From: Saccharopolyspora galaxeae
Lineage (GTDB): Bacteria > Actinomycetota > Actinomycetes > Mycobacteriales > Pseudonocardiaceae
Assembly: GCF_016526145.1 (NCBI RefSeq)
Contig: NZ_JADDUE010000006.1
Span: 342,615 to 406,614, forward strand
DNA: 64,000 nucleotides
Reading direction: 5' to 3'
The translations under genes were made by a program, and so were the position numbers. Positions within the stretch are counted from its first letter, which is position 1. Every line of letters begins with the position of its first letter. The notes beneath the pieces were generated by a model that searched no databases, had not been told where the DNA came from, and saw nothing but the letters and a program-made list of their open reading frames with translations. Shown piece by piece: positions 36,136 through 44,149 of the stretch.

Positions 36136-36717
36136 ATGCCGATCCGAACGCACCGCGGGCGCGCCGCGGTCTACCGGAGGCTGTGGGGCTGGCCGCTGCG
36201 CTCGCCGAAGCACCTGGTGGGCACGGTGATCGTGCTGGCGGCGCTGGCCACGACCATCGGGATCCTGCTGCCCGATCCGCTGCCGGTGAGCCGCACCCCG
36301 CGGCCGGACACGACGGGCCAGCGCCAGGAAGTCCCGGCCGCGCCGAGCACGCCGGTCGCCGCGCCGCCGACGTTCCGGGTGCCGAACACCCCAGCCCCGC
36401 CCGCGCCGCCGAGCCCGCAGGGCTTATCGGTGGTCGAGGCGTGGGGCAAGCAGTGGGTGAACCACCCGCCGGGCACGGCCGCGCCGGAGTGGGTGCAGCG
36501 CCTCGCGCCGTACACCACCGAAGAGTTCATCACCGAGATGGCCACGATCGACCCGGCGAACGTGCCCGCCACGGCGGTGACCGGCCCGCCCGCGGCGCAG
36601 CGTTCCACCGCGAACTCGATGGACGTGCGGCTGCCCACCGACGGCGGGGACGTCCAGGTAGAAGTGATCAACACACCGCAGGGATGGCGCGTCTCCGGCT
36701 ACGACAAGGTGAGCTGA
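36136..36717 (+). CDS. VirB8/TcpC-like single-span protein
   Basis: A 193-residue bitopic protein: short basic N-terminus, one helix (HLVGTVIVLAALATTIGILL), a Pro-rich spacer and a ~100-residue extracellular alpha/beta domain with VVEAWGKQWVNHPPG and LPTDGGDVQVEVINTPQGW. This is the plan of VirB8/TcpC assembly factors, with an NTF2-like external domain. ATG at 36136 follows GAAGGGGAA. It is the second-last structural gene of the secretion operon. Confidence 0.65.
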   Translation: MPIRTHRGRAAVYRRLWGWPLRSPKHLVGTVIVLAALATTIGILLPDPLPVSRTPRPDTTGQRQEVPAAPSTPVAAPPTFRVPNTPAPPAPPSPQGLSVVEAWGKQWVNHPPGTAAPEWVQRLAPYTTEEFITEMATIDPANVPATAVTGPPAAQRSTANSMDVRLPTDGGDVQVEVINTPQGWRVSGYDKVS

Positions 36718-36718
36718 C

Positions 36719-37708
36719 ATGCGAAAACTCCTGGTGGCGATCGTCGTGCTGGCCGGTTTCGCCGGGCTGGTCGGGGTCGGTGCGCTCAGCGTGCTGCTCA
36801 CGGCCGGGCGCGGTGCGCAGAGCTGGGGGGATTGCAGCGCGAGCCTCGGCCCGTGGGGCGACGGCAAGGGGCGCGGAGAGCGCGACGCCGCCGCGCTGCA
36901 GCAGGAGTCGGTCGGCATCGCGCAGCGCATCATCGAGATCGGCCAGCAGCGCGGCATGTCGCCGCGGGCCATGCAGATCGCCATCCAGGCGGGCAAGACC
37001 GAGTCGAACCTGGCGAACCTGACCCACGGCGACCGGGATTCGCTGGGCATCTTCCAGATGCGGCCGTCGATGGGCTGGGGCAGCGTCGCCCAGATCACCG
37101 ACGTGAACTACCAGATCAACAAGTTCTACGACACGTTGCTGGAGGTGCCGGGCTGGGAGGAGATGCGGCCCGGCGCCGCGGCCCAGCGGGTGGAGCGATC
37201 CGCCTACCCGATGCGCTACCACCAGTGGGAGCCGATGGCCGCGCACCTGGTCAGCACCAAGGGCCAGGTTCCCGGGTTCAGCGGTTGCGAGGACATGGCC
37301 TCGTCGAACGTGCTGGCCGGCAAGGCGATCGACTACGCCGACGACCAGGTCGGCAAGCCGTACGTGTGGGGCGCGGCCGGACCGACGGCGTTCGACTGCT
37401 CGGGGCTGACCCAGATGGCCTGGAAAGCGTCCGGTGTGGACATTCCGAAGTATTCGCAGTCCCAGTACACCCAGGGCGGCGCGCACATCGCGCTGGAGCA
37501 GGCGCAGCCGGGGGACCTGGTGTTCTGGGGCCACGGCCGGGAACCCGCGGCGATCCACCACGTGGCGCTCTACTTGGGCAACAACGAGGTGCTGCACGCG
37601 CCGCAGCCCGGTGAGTCGGTGGAGCGGACGAAGATGTGGGACGGCGGCGAGCTGCTTCCGACGGTGGTGCGCCCGGCCGCGGACACCCCCGCGCAGGCGG
37701 CCGGTTGA
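36719..37708 (+). CDS. NlpC/P60 cell-wall hydrolase with lysozyme-like domain (VirB1-like)
   Basis: A 329-residue exported hydrolase. After an N-terminal helix (LLVAIVVLAGFAGLVGVG) comes a transglycosylase-like domain (AIQAGKTESNLANL with the candidate catalytic Glu, then LGIFQMRPSMGWG). The C-terminal ~120 residues are NlpC/P60: catalytic Cys in AFDCSGLTQMAW and His in IHHVALYLG. Such two-domain enzymes open peptidoglycan for type IV secretion channels in Gram-positives. AAGGTGA precedes the ATG and the gene follows the VirB8-like gene with a single-base gap. Confidence 0.88.
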   Translation: MRKLLVAIVVLAGFAGLVGVGALSVLLTAGRGAQSWGDCSASLGPWGDGKGRGERDAAALQQESVGIAQRIIEIGQQRGMSPRAMQIAIQAGKTESNLANLTHGDRDSLGIFQMRPSMGWGSVAQITDVNYQINKFYDTLLEVPGWEEMRPGAAAQRVERSAYPMRYHQWEPMAAHLVSTKGQVPGFSGCEDMASSNVLAGKAIDYADDQVGKPYVWGAAGPTAFDCSGLTQMAWKASGVDIPKYSQSQYTQGGAHIALEQAQPGDLVFWGHGREPAAIHHVALYLGNNEVLHAPQPGESVERTKMWDGGELLPTVVRPAADTPAQAAG

Positions 37709-37806
37709 TACCGACACGGGTGGTTCGGACCGGCTGATCGCGATCGCCAGGTGTGGCAACCTTGATCCGGGGCCGCGCCCCACGGCGTCCTACACCGGGA
37801 GGAAGC

Positions 37807-38265
37807 ATGTTCACCCCTGACCCCATTCCGCGGCGTTCCGCACCCCCGGCCTCGAGCACGCCCCTGGGTGACTACTTGTCCCGGTCCGGGCACGGGGTCG
37901 ACGGCAACTACGCGGTGCTGCCGCGTTCGCTGGCGGAGTCGATGCCGTTGCCGTGGCAGCAGCACATGCGCCACCTGCTGGCGGAGCTGCACCAGGCGTT
38001 CGGGCACCTGCAGTGGCCGGTGTACCGGGTGGTTCCCTCGCGCTACGAGCGGCTCTCGGACCTGGACGACGACCAGCTGGCCGAGGTCGGCTGCACCGTG
38101 GAGGTCGGTGACGACGGCGAGCTGGAGTACCGGATGCGCGACGGCAGGCGCGTCGACGACCCGGCCAACCACCACGTCCTGGTGTCCTGCCTCGACCCGA
38201 TCCCGGGCAGGCCGCCGGGCGGATCGCAGCCCGCCCCAGGCGCCCCACCGCCTCCTGCGTGGTGA
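37807..38265 (+). CDS. Conserved-looking soluble protein at the end of the secretion operon
   Basis: A 152-residue protein with no recognised family. It contains LPRSLAESMPLPWQQHM, then an amphipathic helix (LLAELHQAFGHL), a strand-rich middle (WPVYRVVPSRYERL, VGCTVEVGDDGELEYRM) and a Pro-rich C-terminus (PAPGAPPPPAW). There is no signal peptide or membrane helix. A perfect GGGAGGAAGC precedes the ATG at 37807. It follows the hydrolase gene by about 100 bases in the same direction, so I take it as part of the operon, perhaps a substrate, chaperone or regulator. Confidence 0.6.
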   Translation: MFTPDPIPRRSAPPASSTPLGDYLSRSGHGVDGNYAVLPRSLAESMPLPWQQHMRHLLAELHQAFGHLQWPVYRVVPSRYERLSDLDDDQLAEVGCTVEVGDDGELEYRMRDGRRVDDPANHHVLVSCLDPIPGRPPGGSQPAPGAPPPPAW

Positions 38266-38349
38266 TCGGCGCCCGATCGCTCGAGACGCGATGCGGCTTG
38301 GCGCGCTCAAGGCGTGACACGTGACGCCCCCGCGTGCGAGGCTCGGACC

Positions 38350-38538
38350 ATGGCCGCCAAAGGTTGGTACTTCTGCCTGAAGCACCAGCAGGTCGAGCCC
38401 ACCGCGGGATGCCGCGCAGCCGACCGGCTGGGGCCGTATGCCGACCGCGAGTCCGCCGAGCACGCCCTGGAGATAGCCCGGGAGCGCACGAAAGCCGCGG
38501 ACGATGCCGAGCGCCGCTGGTCCGAGGGCGAGGACTGA
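38350..38538 (+). CDS. Small conserved actinobacterial protein (62 residues)
   Basis: The protein reads MAAKGWYFCLKHQQVEP, then AGCRAADRLGPYADRESAEHAL. The WYFCLKH...C...DRLGPY...A..AL pattern is one I recognise from short actinobacterial proteins, resembling SPOR-like modules (LGPYxxxxxAxxAL). Function unknown. GAGGCT stands six bases before the ATG and there is no Shine-Dalgarno site, so a leaderless mRNA is possible. It lies six bases upstream of the RNB nuclease gene and is probably co-transcribed. Confidence 0.7.
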   Translation: MAAKGWYFCLKHQQVEPTAGCRAADRLGPYADRESAEHALEIARERTKAADDAERRWSEGED

Positions 38539-38544
38539 GCCGCG

Positions 38545-40011
38545 ATGGCGACGGCACAGGTTCCACGTGGTGGTACCGATGTCGTCGCCGGTCCGCCGGG
38601 CCGCACCCCGCGCCAGCGCCGTTCGCCCGATCGCGATTTCGCCGCCGTTCGCGCGGATTTCGGTTTGCCGGTGGAGTTCCCGGCAGCCGTGCTCAGCGAG
38701 GTGGAGCGCACCGTCGCCCAGCCGGAATCGACGGGTGAGCGCTTCGACGCCACGGACCTGCCGCTGGTGACGGTGGATCCGCCCGGGGCGAAGGACTTGG
38801 ATCAGGCGGTGTTGCTGCGCCGTCGCCGCGGCGGGTTCCGGATCCATTACGCGATCGCGGACGTCGCCGCCTACCTGCCGGCCGGGGGAGCGCTGGACGC
38901 CGAGGTGCGGCGCCGGGGTCAGACGCTGTACCTGCCGGACGGCAACGTGCCGCTGCATCCGACGCTGCTGTCCGAAGGGGCCGCGAGCTTGCTCCCGGAC
39001 CAGGTGCGCCCGGCTGCGCTCTGGACGATCGACCTGGACTCCGATGGCGTCGCGCAGCGGTGGGACGTGCGCCGCGCGCTGGTGCGCTCGGTGGCGCAGC
39101 TGGACTACGAGGGCGTGCAGCGGTCGCTGCGGGCCGGCCGCGCGCACCCGTCGATCGAGCTGTTGCCGCAGGTCGGCAAGCTGCGCCGCGCGCAGGCGTT
39201 AGCGCGCGGCGCGATCGAGCTGGGCGTGCCGGAGCAGCAGGTCGAGGCGGACAGCACCGGCGGCTGGCGGCTGGCGCTGCGGCCGCGGCTGGTGGTCGAG
39301 GAGTGGAACGCGGAGATCTCGCTGCTCACCGGCATGTGCGCGGCGGAGATGATGCTCGGTTCCGGCCTCGGCATCCTGCGCACGGTGCCCGACCCGGAGC
39401 CCGCGACGGTGGCTGCGCTGCGCCGCTCGGCGGCCGAGCTGGGCGTGGAGTGGCCGGAGGATCTGCCGCCCGCGGAGGCGCTGGCCGGGCTGGACCCGGT
39501 GCGTCCCGAGGCGCTGGCGGTGCACGTGGCCGCGACCCGGCTGCTGCGCGGTGCCGGTTACACCTCGTTCGAGCGCGGCGCACCGTCGAAACCGCGGCAC
39601 GCCGGCATCGGAGCTCCTTACGCGCACGTCACCGCCCCGCTGCGGCGCCTGGTCGACCGCTACGGCGCGGAGGTCTGCCTCGCGGTCGACGCGGGCCGCG
39701 AGGTTCCGGAGTGGGTGCGTACGGCGCTGACCGCGCTGCCTTCGGCGATGGGCACTTCGGACCGGGTCGCCACCCAGGTGGACCGCGCGTGCCTGGCCCA
39801 GGCGCAGGCGTGGGCGTTGTCCGGCCGGGTCGGCGCTGTGTTCCCGGCGACGGTGCTGCGCAGCGGTTCCGGTGATGCCGAGGTGTTCGTGCCGGATCCG
39901 CCGGTGATCGCGCGTTGCACGGGCGACGGGCTCGCGGAGGGCAAGCGGGTGCGGGTGCGCCTCACCGACGCCGATCCGGTGCGCCGCTCGGTCGCCTTCT
40001 CCGCGGCCTGA
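38545..40011 (+). CDS. RNB-domain (RNase II-type) exoribonuclease
   Basis: A 488-residue RNB protein. The catalytic metal site is in VTVDPPGAKDLDQAV, followed by IHYAIADVAAYL, the family's DxD-type spacing, and HAGIGAPYAHVTAPLRRLVDRY near residue 360. It has the core RNB domain but no obvious cold-shock or S1 domains of full RNase II/R, as in the shorter actinobacterial RNB proteins. It is predicted to degrade RNA 3' to 5'. It sits six bases after the 62-residue gene. Confidence 0.9.
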   Translation: MATAQVPRGGTDVVAGPPGRTPRQRRSPDRDFAAVRADFGLPVEFPAAVLSEVERTVAQPESTGERFDATDLPLVTVDPPGAKDLDQAVLLRRRRGGFRIHYAIADVAAYLPAGGALDAEVRRRGQTLYLPDGNVPLHPTLLSEGAASLLPDQVRPAALWTIDLDSDGVAQRWDVRRALVRSVAQLDYEGVQRSLRAGRAHPSIELLPQVGKLRRAQALARGAIELGVPEQQVEADSTGGWRLALRPRLVVEEWNAEISLLTGMCAAEMMLGSGLGILRTVPDPEPATVAALRRSAAELGVEWPEDLPPAEALAGLDPVRPEALAVHVAATRLLRGAGYTSFERGAPSKPRHAGIGAPYAHVTAPLRRLVDRYGAEVCLAVDAGREVPEWVRTALTALPSAMGTSDRVATQVDRACLAQAQAWALSGRVGAVFPATVLRSGSGDAEVFVPDPPVIARCTGDGLAEGKRVRVRLTDADPVRRSVAFSAA

Positions 40012-40100
40012 ACCCTTCCCCGGAAGCCCCGCGTTGGTCGCGAAGTCCCGGCTCACACTGCTGAAAGTCGCACTGCCCGATCTTGCGGCGGGCCTGCGGC

Positions 40101-41069
40101 TCAGGGTTCGAGTCGCCCGGCGTACATCGCGGCGAGCTGATCGGTTCGGTCCGCAGGCCAGCAGCGAGCCGTGCCGTTCAGCGTCGCGAAGAGCAATTCG
40201 AGGTGCGTTTGCCACGCCGCGAGGGCGGTGGGGACGAGCTCGGCCGATTCGGCGGGCAGCGCCTGGGTGACCACGAGGCGGCAGCCGAGCGGCTGCTGGC
40301 GGTTCAGTTCGAAGCGCACGTGGCCTGCCGTGGATCCACCCCGGATCCACACGTATTCGAGGGCGTGCGGTGCATCGGATGTCGTGACCGCACCGGCGTC
40401 GAAGTAGCCGTGCGTGAACCGGAGCGGGGGTACCTCGCCGGTGACCGGCTGGCGGCCGTCGATCAACACCGCCCACACCTGTTCGACCGACTGCGTCAGA
40501 TCGCGCTCGAAGCGCACGAGGTACCCATCTCTTGCATCGCGGAGTTCGCCCTCACCCAGGCCGAACTCCTCGACGTAGCGCTCGGCGCGGTCGAGGAACC
40601 AGGCATCGTCCGGTTGGGGTGCAGGACCGCCATCCAGCCGTGCCGCCAGGAACGCGAGGCAGATGTCCCACCCCGGTCCGGTGCGCGCCACGGACGGCCG
40701 GTCGTTGGTGGTGTCCGTACCGCCCATGGTGTAGGTGAACACGAGCCGACATCCCGCACCGTCCGCGATGATCTCGAAGCACAGCACGTCGTCGACCCAG
40801 CGGAACGCGAAGACCTTCGGTGGGTCGAACTCGAGGACCTCGCCGTGCGCGTACTGCCCGCCACCGTCCAGCGCGTCGTCGCCGAAGCTGAACCGCATCG
40901 CTGCGCCGATCGCCGGTTCGGATTCGATGTTCGCCGGGAACCAGTGCGCCAGCTCGGCGGGGTCGGTGACGGCTTTCCAGACCTTCTCCGGCGGGTGGGC
41001 GAGTTCGCGTTCGAACCGCAGCACCGGCCGCCCGTCGACGGTGCGCAGGTTTCCGAGATGGTGCTCCAT
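40101..41069 (-). CDS. Double AHSA1/SRPBCC-domain protein
   Basis: A 322-residue protein with two START-like AHSA1 domains in tandem: the first from LRFERELAHPPEKVWKAVTDPAELAHWFP, and the second from LVRFERDLTQSVEQVWAVL. Such proteins bind hydrophobic ligands or act as Hsp90-type co-chaperones. GAGGAGG lies nine bases before the ATG. The gene follows a small ArsR repressor gene by 45 bases; ArsR-AHSA1 pairs are a common unit in which the repressor controls both genes. Confidence 0.88.
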   Translation of the reverse strand: MEHHLGNLRTVDGRPVLRFERELAHPPEKVWKAVTDPAELAHWFPANIESEPAIGAAMRFSFGDDALDGGGQYAHGEVLEFDPPKVFAFRWVDDVLCFEIIADGAGCRLVFTYTMGGTDTTNDRPSVARTGPGWDICLAFLAARLDGGPAPQPDDAWFLDRAERYVEEFGLGEGELRDARDGYLVRFERDLTQSVEQVWAVLIDGRQPVTGEVPPLRFTHGYFDAGAVTTSDAPHALEYVWIRGGSTAGHVRFELNRQQPLGCRLVVTQALPAESAELVPTALAAWQTHLELLFATLNGTARCWPADRTDQLAAMYAGRLEP

Positions 41070-41114
41070 CTGTCCGGCCTCCTCGAGAAGTTCGCGCTGG
41101 TGGCGCCTCGGTGC

Positions 41115-41438
41115 TCAGTCCGTCGGGTCGGTGTCGGCCATCGTTTCCAGGTGTCGTTCGAGCGCGTCGAGGCGGTCCTCCCAGAGCTCGCGGTACGGGT
41201 TCAGCCACCGGTCGACTTCCGCGAGCGGTTCGGGTCGCAGTTCGTACCACCGGCGCTGGCCGTCCTGGCGGACCCGCACCAGACCGGCCTCGCGCAGCAT
41301 CCGGAGGTGCTTGGACGTCCCGGGCTGGGTCAAGCCGGTTTGTTCGGTGAGGTCGCCGACCAGCCGCGGCCGTTCGAGCAGCAGGTCGAGGATTCGTCGG
41401 CGGTGAGGTTCCGCGAGCACCTCGAACGGGCTGGTCAT
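41115..41438 (-). CDS. ArsR-family winged-helix repressor
   Basis: A 107-residue ArsR/SmtB-type repressor: FEVLAEPHRRRILDLLLERP, then LTEQTGLTQPGTSKHLRMLREAGLVRVRQDGQRRWYELRPE, the complete recognition helix and wing. No metal-binding Cys pair is seen, so it belongs to the non-metal ArsR group paired with AHSA1 proteins. ATG at 41438 is preferred over an in-frame ATG 96 bases upstream, which lies beyond the operator-like palindrome. Confidence 0.9.
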   Translation of the reverse strand: MTSPFEVLAEPHRRRILDLLLERPRLVGDLTEQTGLTQPGTSKHLRMLREAGLVRVRQDGQRRWYELRPEPLAEVDRWLNPYRELWEDRLDALERHLETMADTDPTD

Positions 41439-41445
41439 GGGGTCA

Positions 41446-41465
41446 ATATAACCAAACCGGTATAT
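41446..41465. promoter_or_regulatory. AT-rich inverted repeat, likely ArsR operator/promoter
   Basis: ATATAACC-AAAC-CGGTATAT lies 8-27 bases before the arsR start codon and stands out in a 70% GC region. On the minus strand it also offers TATACC and TATATT as -10-like boxes. I infer an autoregulatory operator overlapping the promoter. Confidence 0.6.
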
Positions 41466-41517
41466 GACTGCAAGGGCATATGAACGTTGCGAGCGCCGGG
41501 GCAGTTGATCTTTCCGG

Positions 41518-41599
41518 CGGTGCGGATGGGACATTCATCCGCACCGGATCAGCGGCCCGCCGATGTGCGGTTCAGTGTCGCGAAGCACAGCGGGCCGCT
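41518..41599. promoter_or_regulatory. Two inverted repeats upstream of the F420-linked reductase gene
   Basis: First, CGGTGCGGATG / CATCCGCACCG with a 7-base loop (41518-41546). Second, AGCGGCCCGC / GCGGGCCGCT (41551-41560 and 41590-41599). The stem of the first is a perfect 11 bp. Either could be an operator or a 5' UTR structure for the gene starting at 41670, or a terminator for upstream transcripts. Confidence 0.4.
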
Positions 41600-41669
41600 C
41601 TGGCGCTGCCGCGCCGGGGTGCGGATGGTGGGAGTGCAGCGTTGCGAGTTGATGACGAGGAGGCCCGTC

Positions 41670-42329
41670 GTGGCTGAGGAGTTGACCATCGGGGTGCTCG
41701 GCGGCACCGGCGCGCAGGGCAAGGGCCTGGCGATCCGCTGGGCGAGCGAGGGCAGGCGGGTCGTCATCGGTTCCCGCAAGGCGGAGCGGGCGCAGGAGGC
41801 CGCCGCGGAGATCGCCGAGACCTCCGGCGGTTCGGTGACCGGTGCGGACAACGCGACCTGCGCCGCCGACGCGGACATCGTCATCGCGGCGCTGCCGTGG
41901 GACGGCCACGAGGACACGCTGCGGTCGGTGCGGGAGCAGCTCGCAGGCAAGATCGTCGTCGATTGCGCGAACCCGCTCGGTTTCGACAAGAAGGGGCCGT
42001 ACGCGCTGGACGTGCCCGAGGGCTCCGCTGCCCAGCAGGCGGAGGCGCTGCTGCCGGACTCGCGGGTCACCGCGGCGTTCCACCACGTTTCGGCGGTCAC
42101 CCTGGCGGACCTGTCGGTCACGCATGTCGACCTGGACGTGCTGGTGCTCGGCGACGACCGGGAGGCGACCGACGTGGTGCGCGGTCTCGCGGACGCGATC
42201 CCCGGAGTGCGCGGCATCTACGGCGGCCGGTTGCGCAACGCGCGCCAGGTGGAGGCACTGACCGCCAACATCATCGCGATCAACCGCCGCTACAAGGCGC
42301 ACGCCGGGCTGCGCATCACCGACGTGTGA
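41670..42329 (+). CDS. NADPH-dependent F420 reductase-family protein
   Basis: A 219-residue Rossmann protein. It begins LTIGVLGGTGAQGKGLAIRWA, the dinucleotide loop of F420H2:NADP oxidoreductases (Fno/NpdG), then VVIGSRKAERAQEAA (Ser-Arg binding the NADP phosphate), IVVDCANPLGF and TAAFHHVSA. It would pass hydride between NADPH and coenzyme F420, which Pseudonocardiaceae make. GTG at 41670 has GAGGAGG six bases upstream, better than the ATG six codons earlier that overlaps this site. Confidence 0.9.
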   Translation: MAEELTIGVLGGTGAQGKGLAIRWASEGRRVVIGSRKAERAQEAAAEIAETSGGSVTGADNATCAADADIVIAALPWDGHEDTLRSVREQLAGKIVVDCANPLGFDKKGPYALDVPEGSAAQQAEALLPDSRVTAAFHHVSAVTLADLSVTHVDLDVLVLGDDREATDVVRGLADAIPGVRGIYGGRLRNARQVEALTANIIAINRRYKAHAGLRITDV

Positions 42330-42373
42330 GCCGCGGCAGCCGCCGGGCATCCTGCGGCCGGGAGGTGGTGGAC

Positions 42374-42778
42374 ATGGCCAAGAAGGTCGAGCAGTTGCCC
42401 GCGGAGGCCGATCGCTGGACCGACGACGAGCGGGAACGCGCCGAGCAGCTGCTCGACGGCCACGCGGTCGTGGTCAACGTCCGCAAGAGCGGCCCGCACA
42501 AGCACCTGGTGCCTTGGTTGCAGGACGAGGACCTGCTCAGCTACGTCGGCCATTCCGGCAACCGGCATTCCTGGCCCGCTTCGGACTTCGCCAGCCCGTT
42601 CATCAAGGAGGCGAAGTCGGACCGCGAGGCGATGGTGCGCCACTACGACCAGTGGCTGGACGAACAGCCGAACCTGCTCGAGCGCATCCGCAAGGGCGAA
42701 CTCTCCGGCCGCGCCCTCGGCTGCTGGTGCGCCCCCAAGCCCTGCCACGCCGACGTCCTGGCCCACCGCGCCGGCTGA
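42374..42778 (+). CDS. DUF4326-domain protein
   Basis: A 134-residue protein whose C-terminus has the DUF4326 signature GRALGCWCAPKPCHADVLA, preceded by VVVNVRKSGPHKHLVPW and SPFIKEAKSDREAMVRHYDQWL. The family is of unknown function and is common in phages and bacteria; the three close Cys/His residues suggest metal binding. GGAGGTGGTGG stands just before the ATG at 42374. Confidence 0.88.
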   Translation: MAKKVEQLPAEADRWTDDERERAEQLLDGHAVVVNVRKSGPHKHLVPWLQDEDLLSYVGHSGNRHSWPASDFASPFIKEAKSDREAMVRHYDQWLDEQPNLLERIRKGELSGRALGCWCAPKPCHADVLAHRAG

Positions 42779-42820
42779 TCCTTCTTCGCGCCACAGGCGA
42801 CCGCTCCCGGCGGATGACGT

Positions 42821-42905
42821 CCGCGCGTGTCGGGCCAACCCCGGCGGTTCCGGGTGAGCGGAACCTTCGCCTGATCTATCGGGACGAACGGTCCGTTCGC
42901 TCGGT
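42821..42905. repeat. Dispersed inverted repeat family 1, copy C (diverged)
   Basis: GAGCGGAACCTTCGCC, centre TGATCTATC, then GGGACGAACGGTCCGTTCGCTC. The right arm matches copies A and B (GGAC-AACGGTCCGTTC-CTC); the left arm has decayed. CGCGTGTCGG lies upstream (42823-42833), the outer block in the opposite relation to copy B. It sits between DUF4326 and the next gene. Confidence 0.6.
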
Positions 42906-42955
42906 ACGTCCCCTCCGGGGAGTGGGAAAGGTCGTCGCGAAGCGGGGTCGGCTCC

Positions 42956-42961
42956 TAGGCT
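42956..42961 (+). promoter_or_regulatory. -10 box of probable leaderless mRNA (GST-like gene)
   Basis: TAGGCT is six bases before the ATG at 42968; the same TAGGCT-N6-ATG arrangement precedes glnA2 at 58324. Confidence 0.5.
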
Positions 42962-42967
42962 GGCGGT

Positions 42968-43927
42968 ATGGCGACCGCGCAGTTCGGCAGTGAAACCTCC
43001 CGCGGCGGCGCGTGGGTGCGGCAGGCGAACCGGTTCACCGACCGCATCACCGCCGACGGCTCCTCCGGCAGGCCGGTGCAACCGGGCCGCTATCGGCTGA
43101 TCGTGAGCCTGGCGTGCCCGTGGGCGCACCGCTCGGTGATCGTGCGCAGGTTGCTCGGCCTGCAGGACGCGATCTCGCTCGGCGTCGTCGATCCGCTGCG
43201 CGACGAGCGCGGCTGGCGGTTCACCCTCGACCCGCAGGGGCGCGACCCGGTCACCGGCCTGTCGTTCCTGTCCGAGGCGTACCTGGCGACCGACCCCGAG
43301 TTCAGCGGCCGCTACACCGTGCCCGCGATCGTCGACGTCGAATCCGGGCAGGTGGTCACCAACGACTACCCGCAGATCACGCTGGACTTCGCCACCGAGT
43401 GGGCCGAGCTGCACCAGCCCGGCGCTCCGGACCTCTACCCCGCGCACCTGCGCACGGAGATCGACGAGATCAACGCGGCGGTGTACCAGGACGTGAACAA
43501 CGGCGTCTACCGATGCGGTTTCGCCACTTCGCAGCAGGCGTACGAGGAAGCTTTCGAGAAGCTGTTCAACCGCCTCGACGAGCTGTCCGACCGCCTGCAG
43601 AACCGCCGCTACCTGGTCGGCGAGCACATCACCGAGGCCGACGTGCGGCTGTTCACCACGCTGGTCCGCTTCGACGCCGTCTACCACGGGCACTTCAAGT
43701 GCAACCGGCACAAGCTCACCGAGCTTCCGGTGCTGTGGGCCTACGCGCGCGACCTGTTCCAGACGCCCGGGTTCGGCGAGACCGTGGACTTCGAGCACAT
43801 CAAGCGGCACTACTACGGCACGCACGCGCAGATCAACCCGACCGGCATCATCCCCGCGGGCCCGGACCTGTCCGGCTGGCACACCCCGCACGGGCGCGAA
43901 GCCCTCGGCGGCTCGCCCTTCGGCTGA
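42968..43927 (+). CDS. Glutathionyl-hydroquinone reductase-like (Xi-class GST) protein
   Basis: A 319-residue protein of the ECM4/PcpF group. The thioredoxin-fold part has the catalytic Cys in LACPWAHRSVIVRR, and the helical part has TTLVRFDAVYHGHFKCN and the family end NPTGIIPAGP. These enzymes reduce thiol-quinone adducts. Actinobacteria use mycothiol, so the natural thiol is probably mycothiol rather than glutathione (inference). The start is ATG at 42968 with a leaderless-type -10 box. Confidence 0.9.
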   Translation: MATAQFGSETSRGGAWVRQANRFTDRITADGSSGRPVQPGRYRLIVSLACPWAHRSVIVRRLLGLQDAISLGVVDPLRDERGWRFTLDPQGRDPVTGLSFLSEAYLATDPEFSGRYTVPAIVDVESGQVVTNDYPQITLDFATEWAELHQPGAPDLYPAHLRTEIDEINAAVYQDVNNGVYRCGFATSQQAYEEAFEKLFNRLDELSDRLQNRRYLVGEHITEADVRLFTTLVRFDAVYHGHFKCNRHKLTELPVLWAYARDLFQTPGFGETVDFEHIKRHYYGTHAQINPTGIIPAGPDLSGWHTPHGREALGGSPFG

Positions 43928-44029
43928 TCACGGCAGCGCCGCGGGCGTCGCGGTGCTCGCGTGGCGCGTTCGGCGTGCACGGCTGGAAGTTCGTCCTCGC
44001 CGCTGCACGAACGAGCAGCGGACCCGCAC

Positions 44030-44060
44030 TTGGATCACGTCCTCGCGGGGTGGCTATGAT
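44030..44060 (+). promoter_or_regulatory. Probable promoter of the XRE/DUF397 operon
   Basis: TATGAT at 44055-44060 is a near-consensus -10 box, with TTGGAT at 44030-44035 as a weak -35 at 19-base spacing. It lies 90 bases before the XRE start codon in otherwise gene-free DNA. Confidence 0.5.
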
Positions 44061-44149
44061 TACGTACCGCATGTTTTCGATCACGCTGCGGAATCGTGCG
44101 ATAGCGGCCACGTGCGTTGCCACATGTCCCCGGAAGGCTGATCTTCGAG

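Noticed and set aside
30377..38265. Integrated conjugative element
   Set aside because: No integrase, excisionase, relaxase, replication gene, tRNA target or direct-repeat ends were found.
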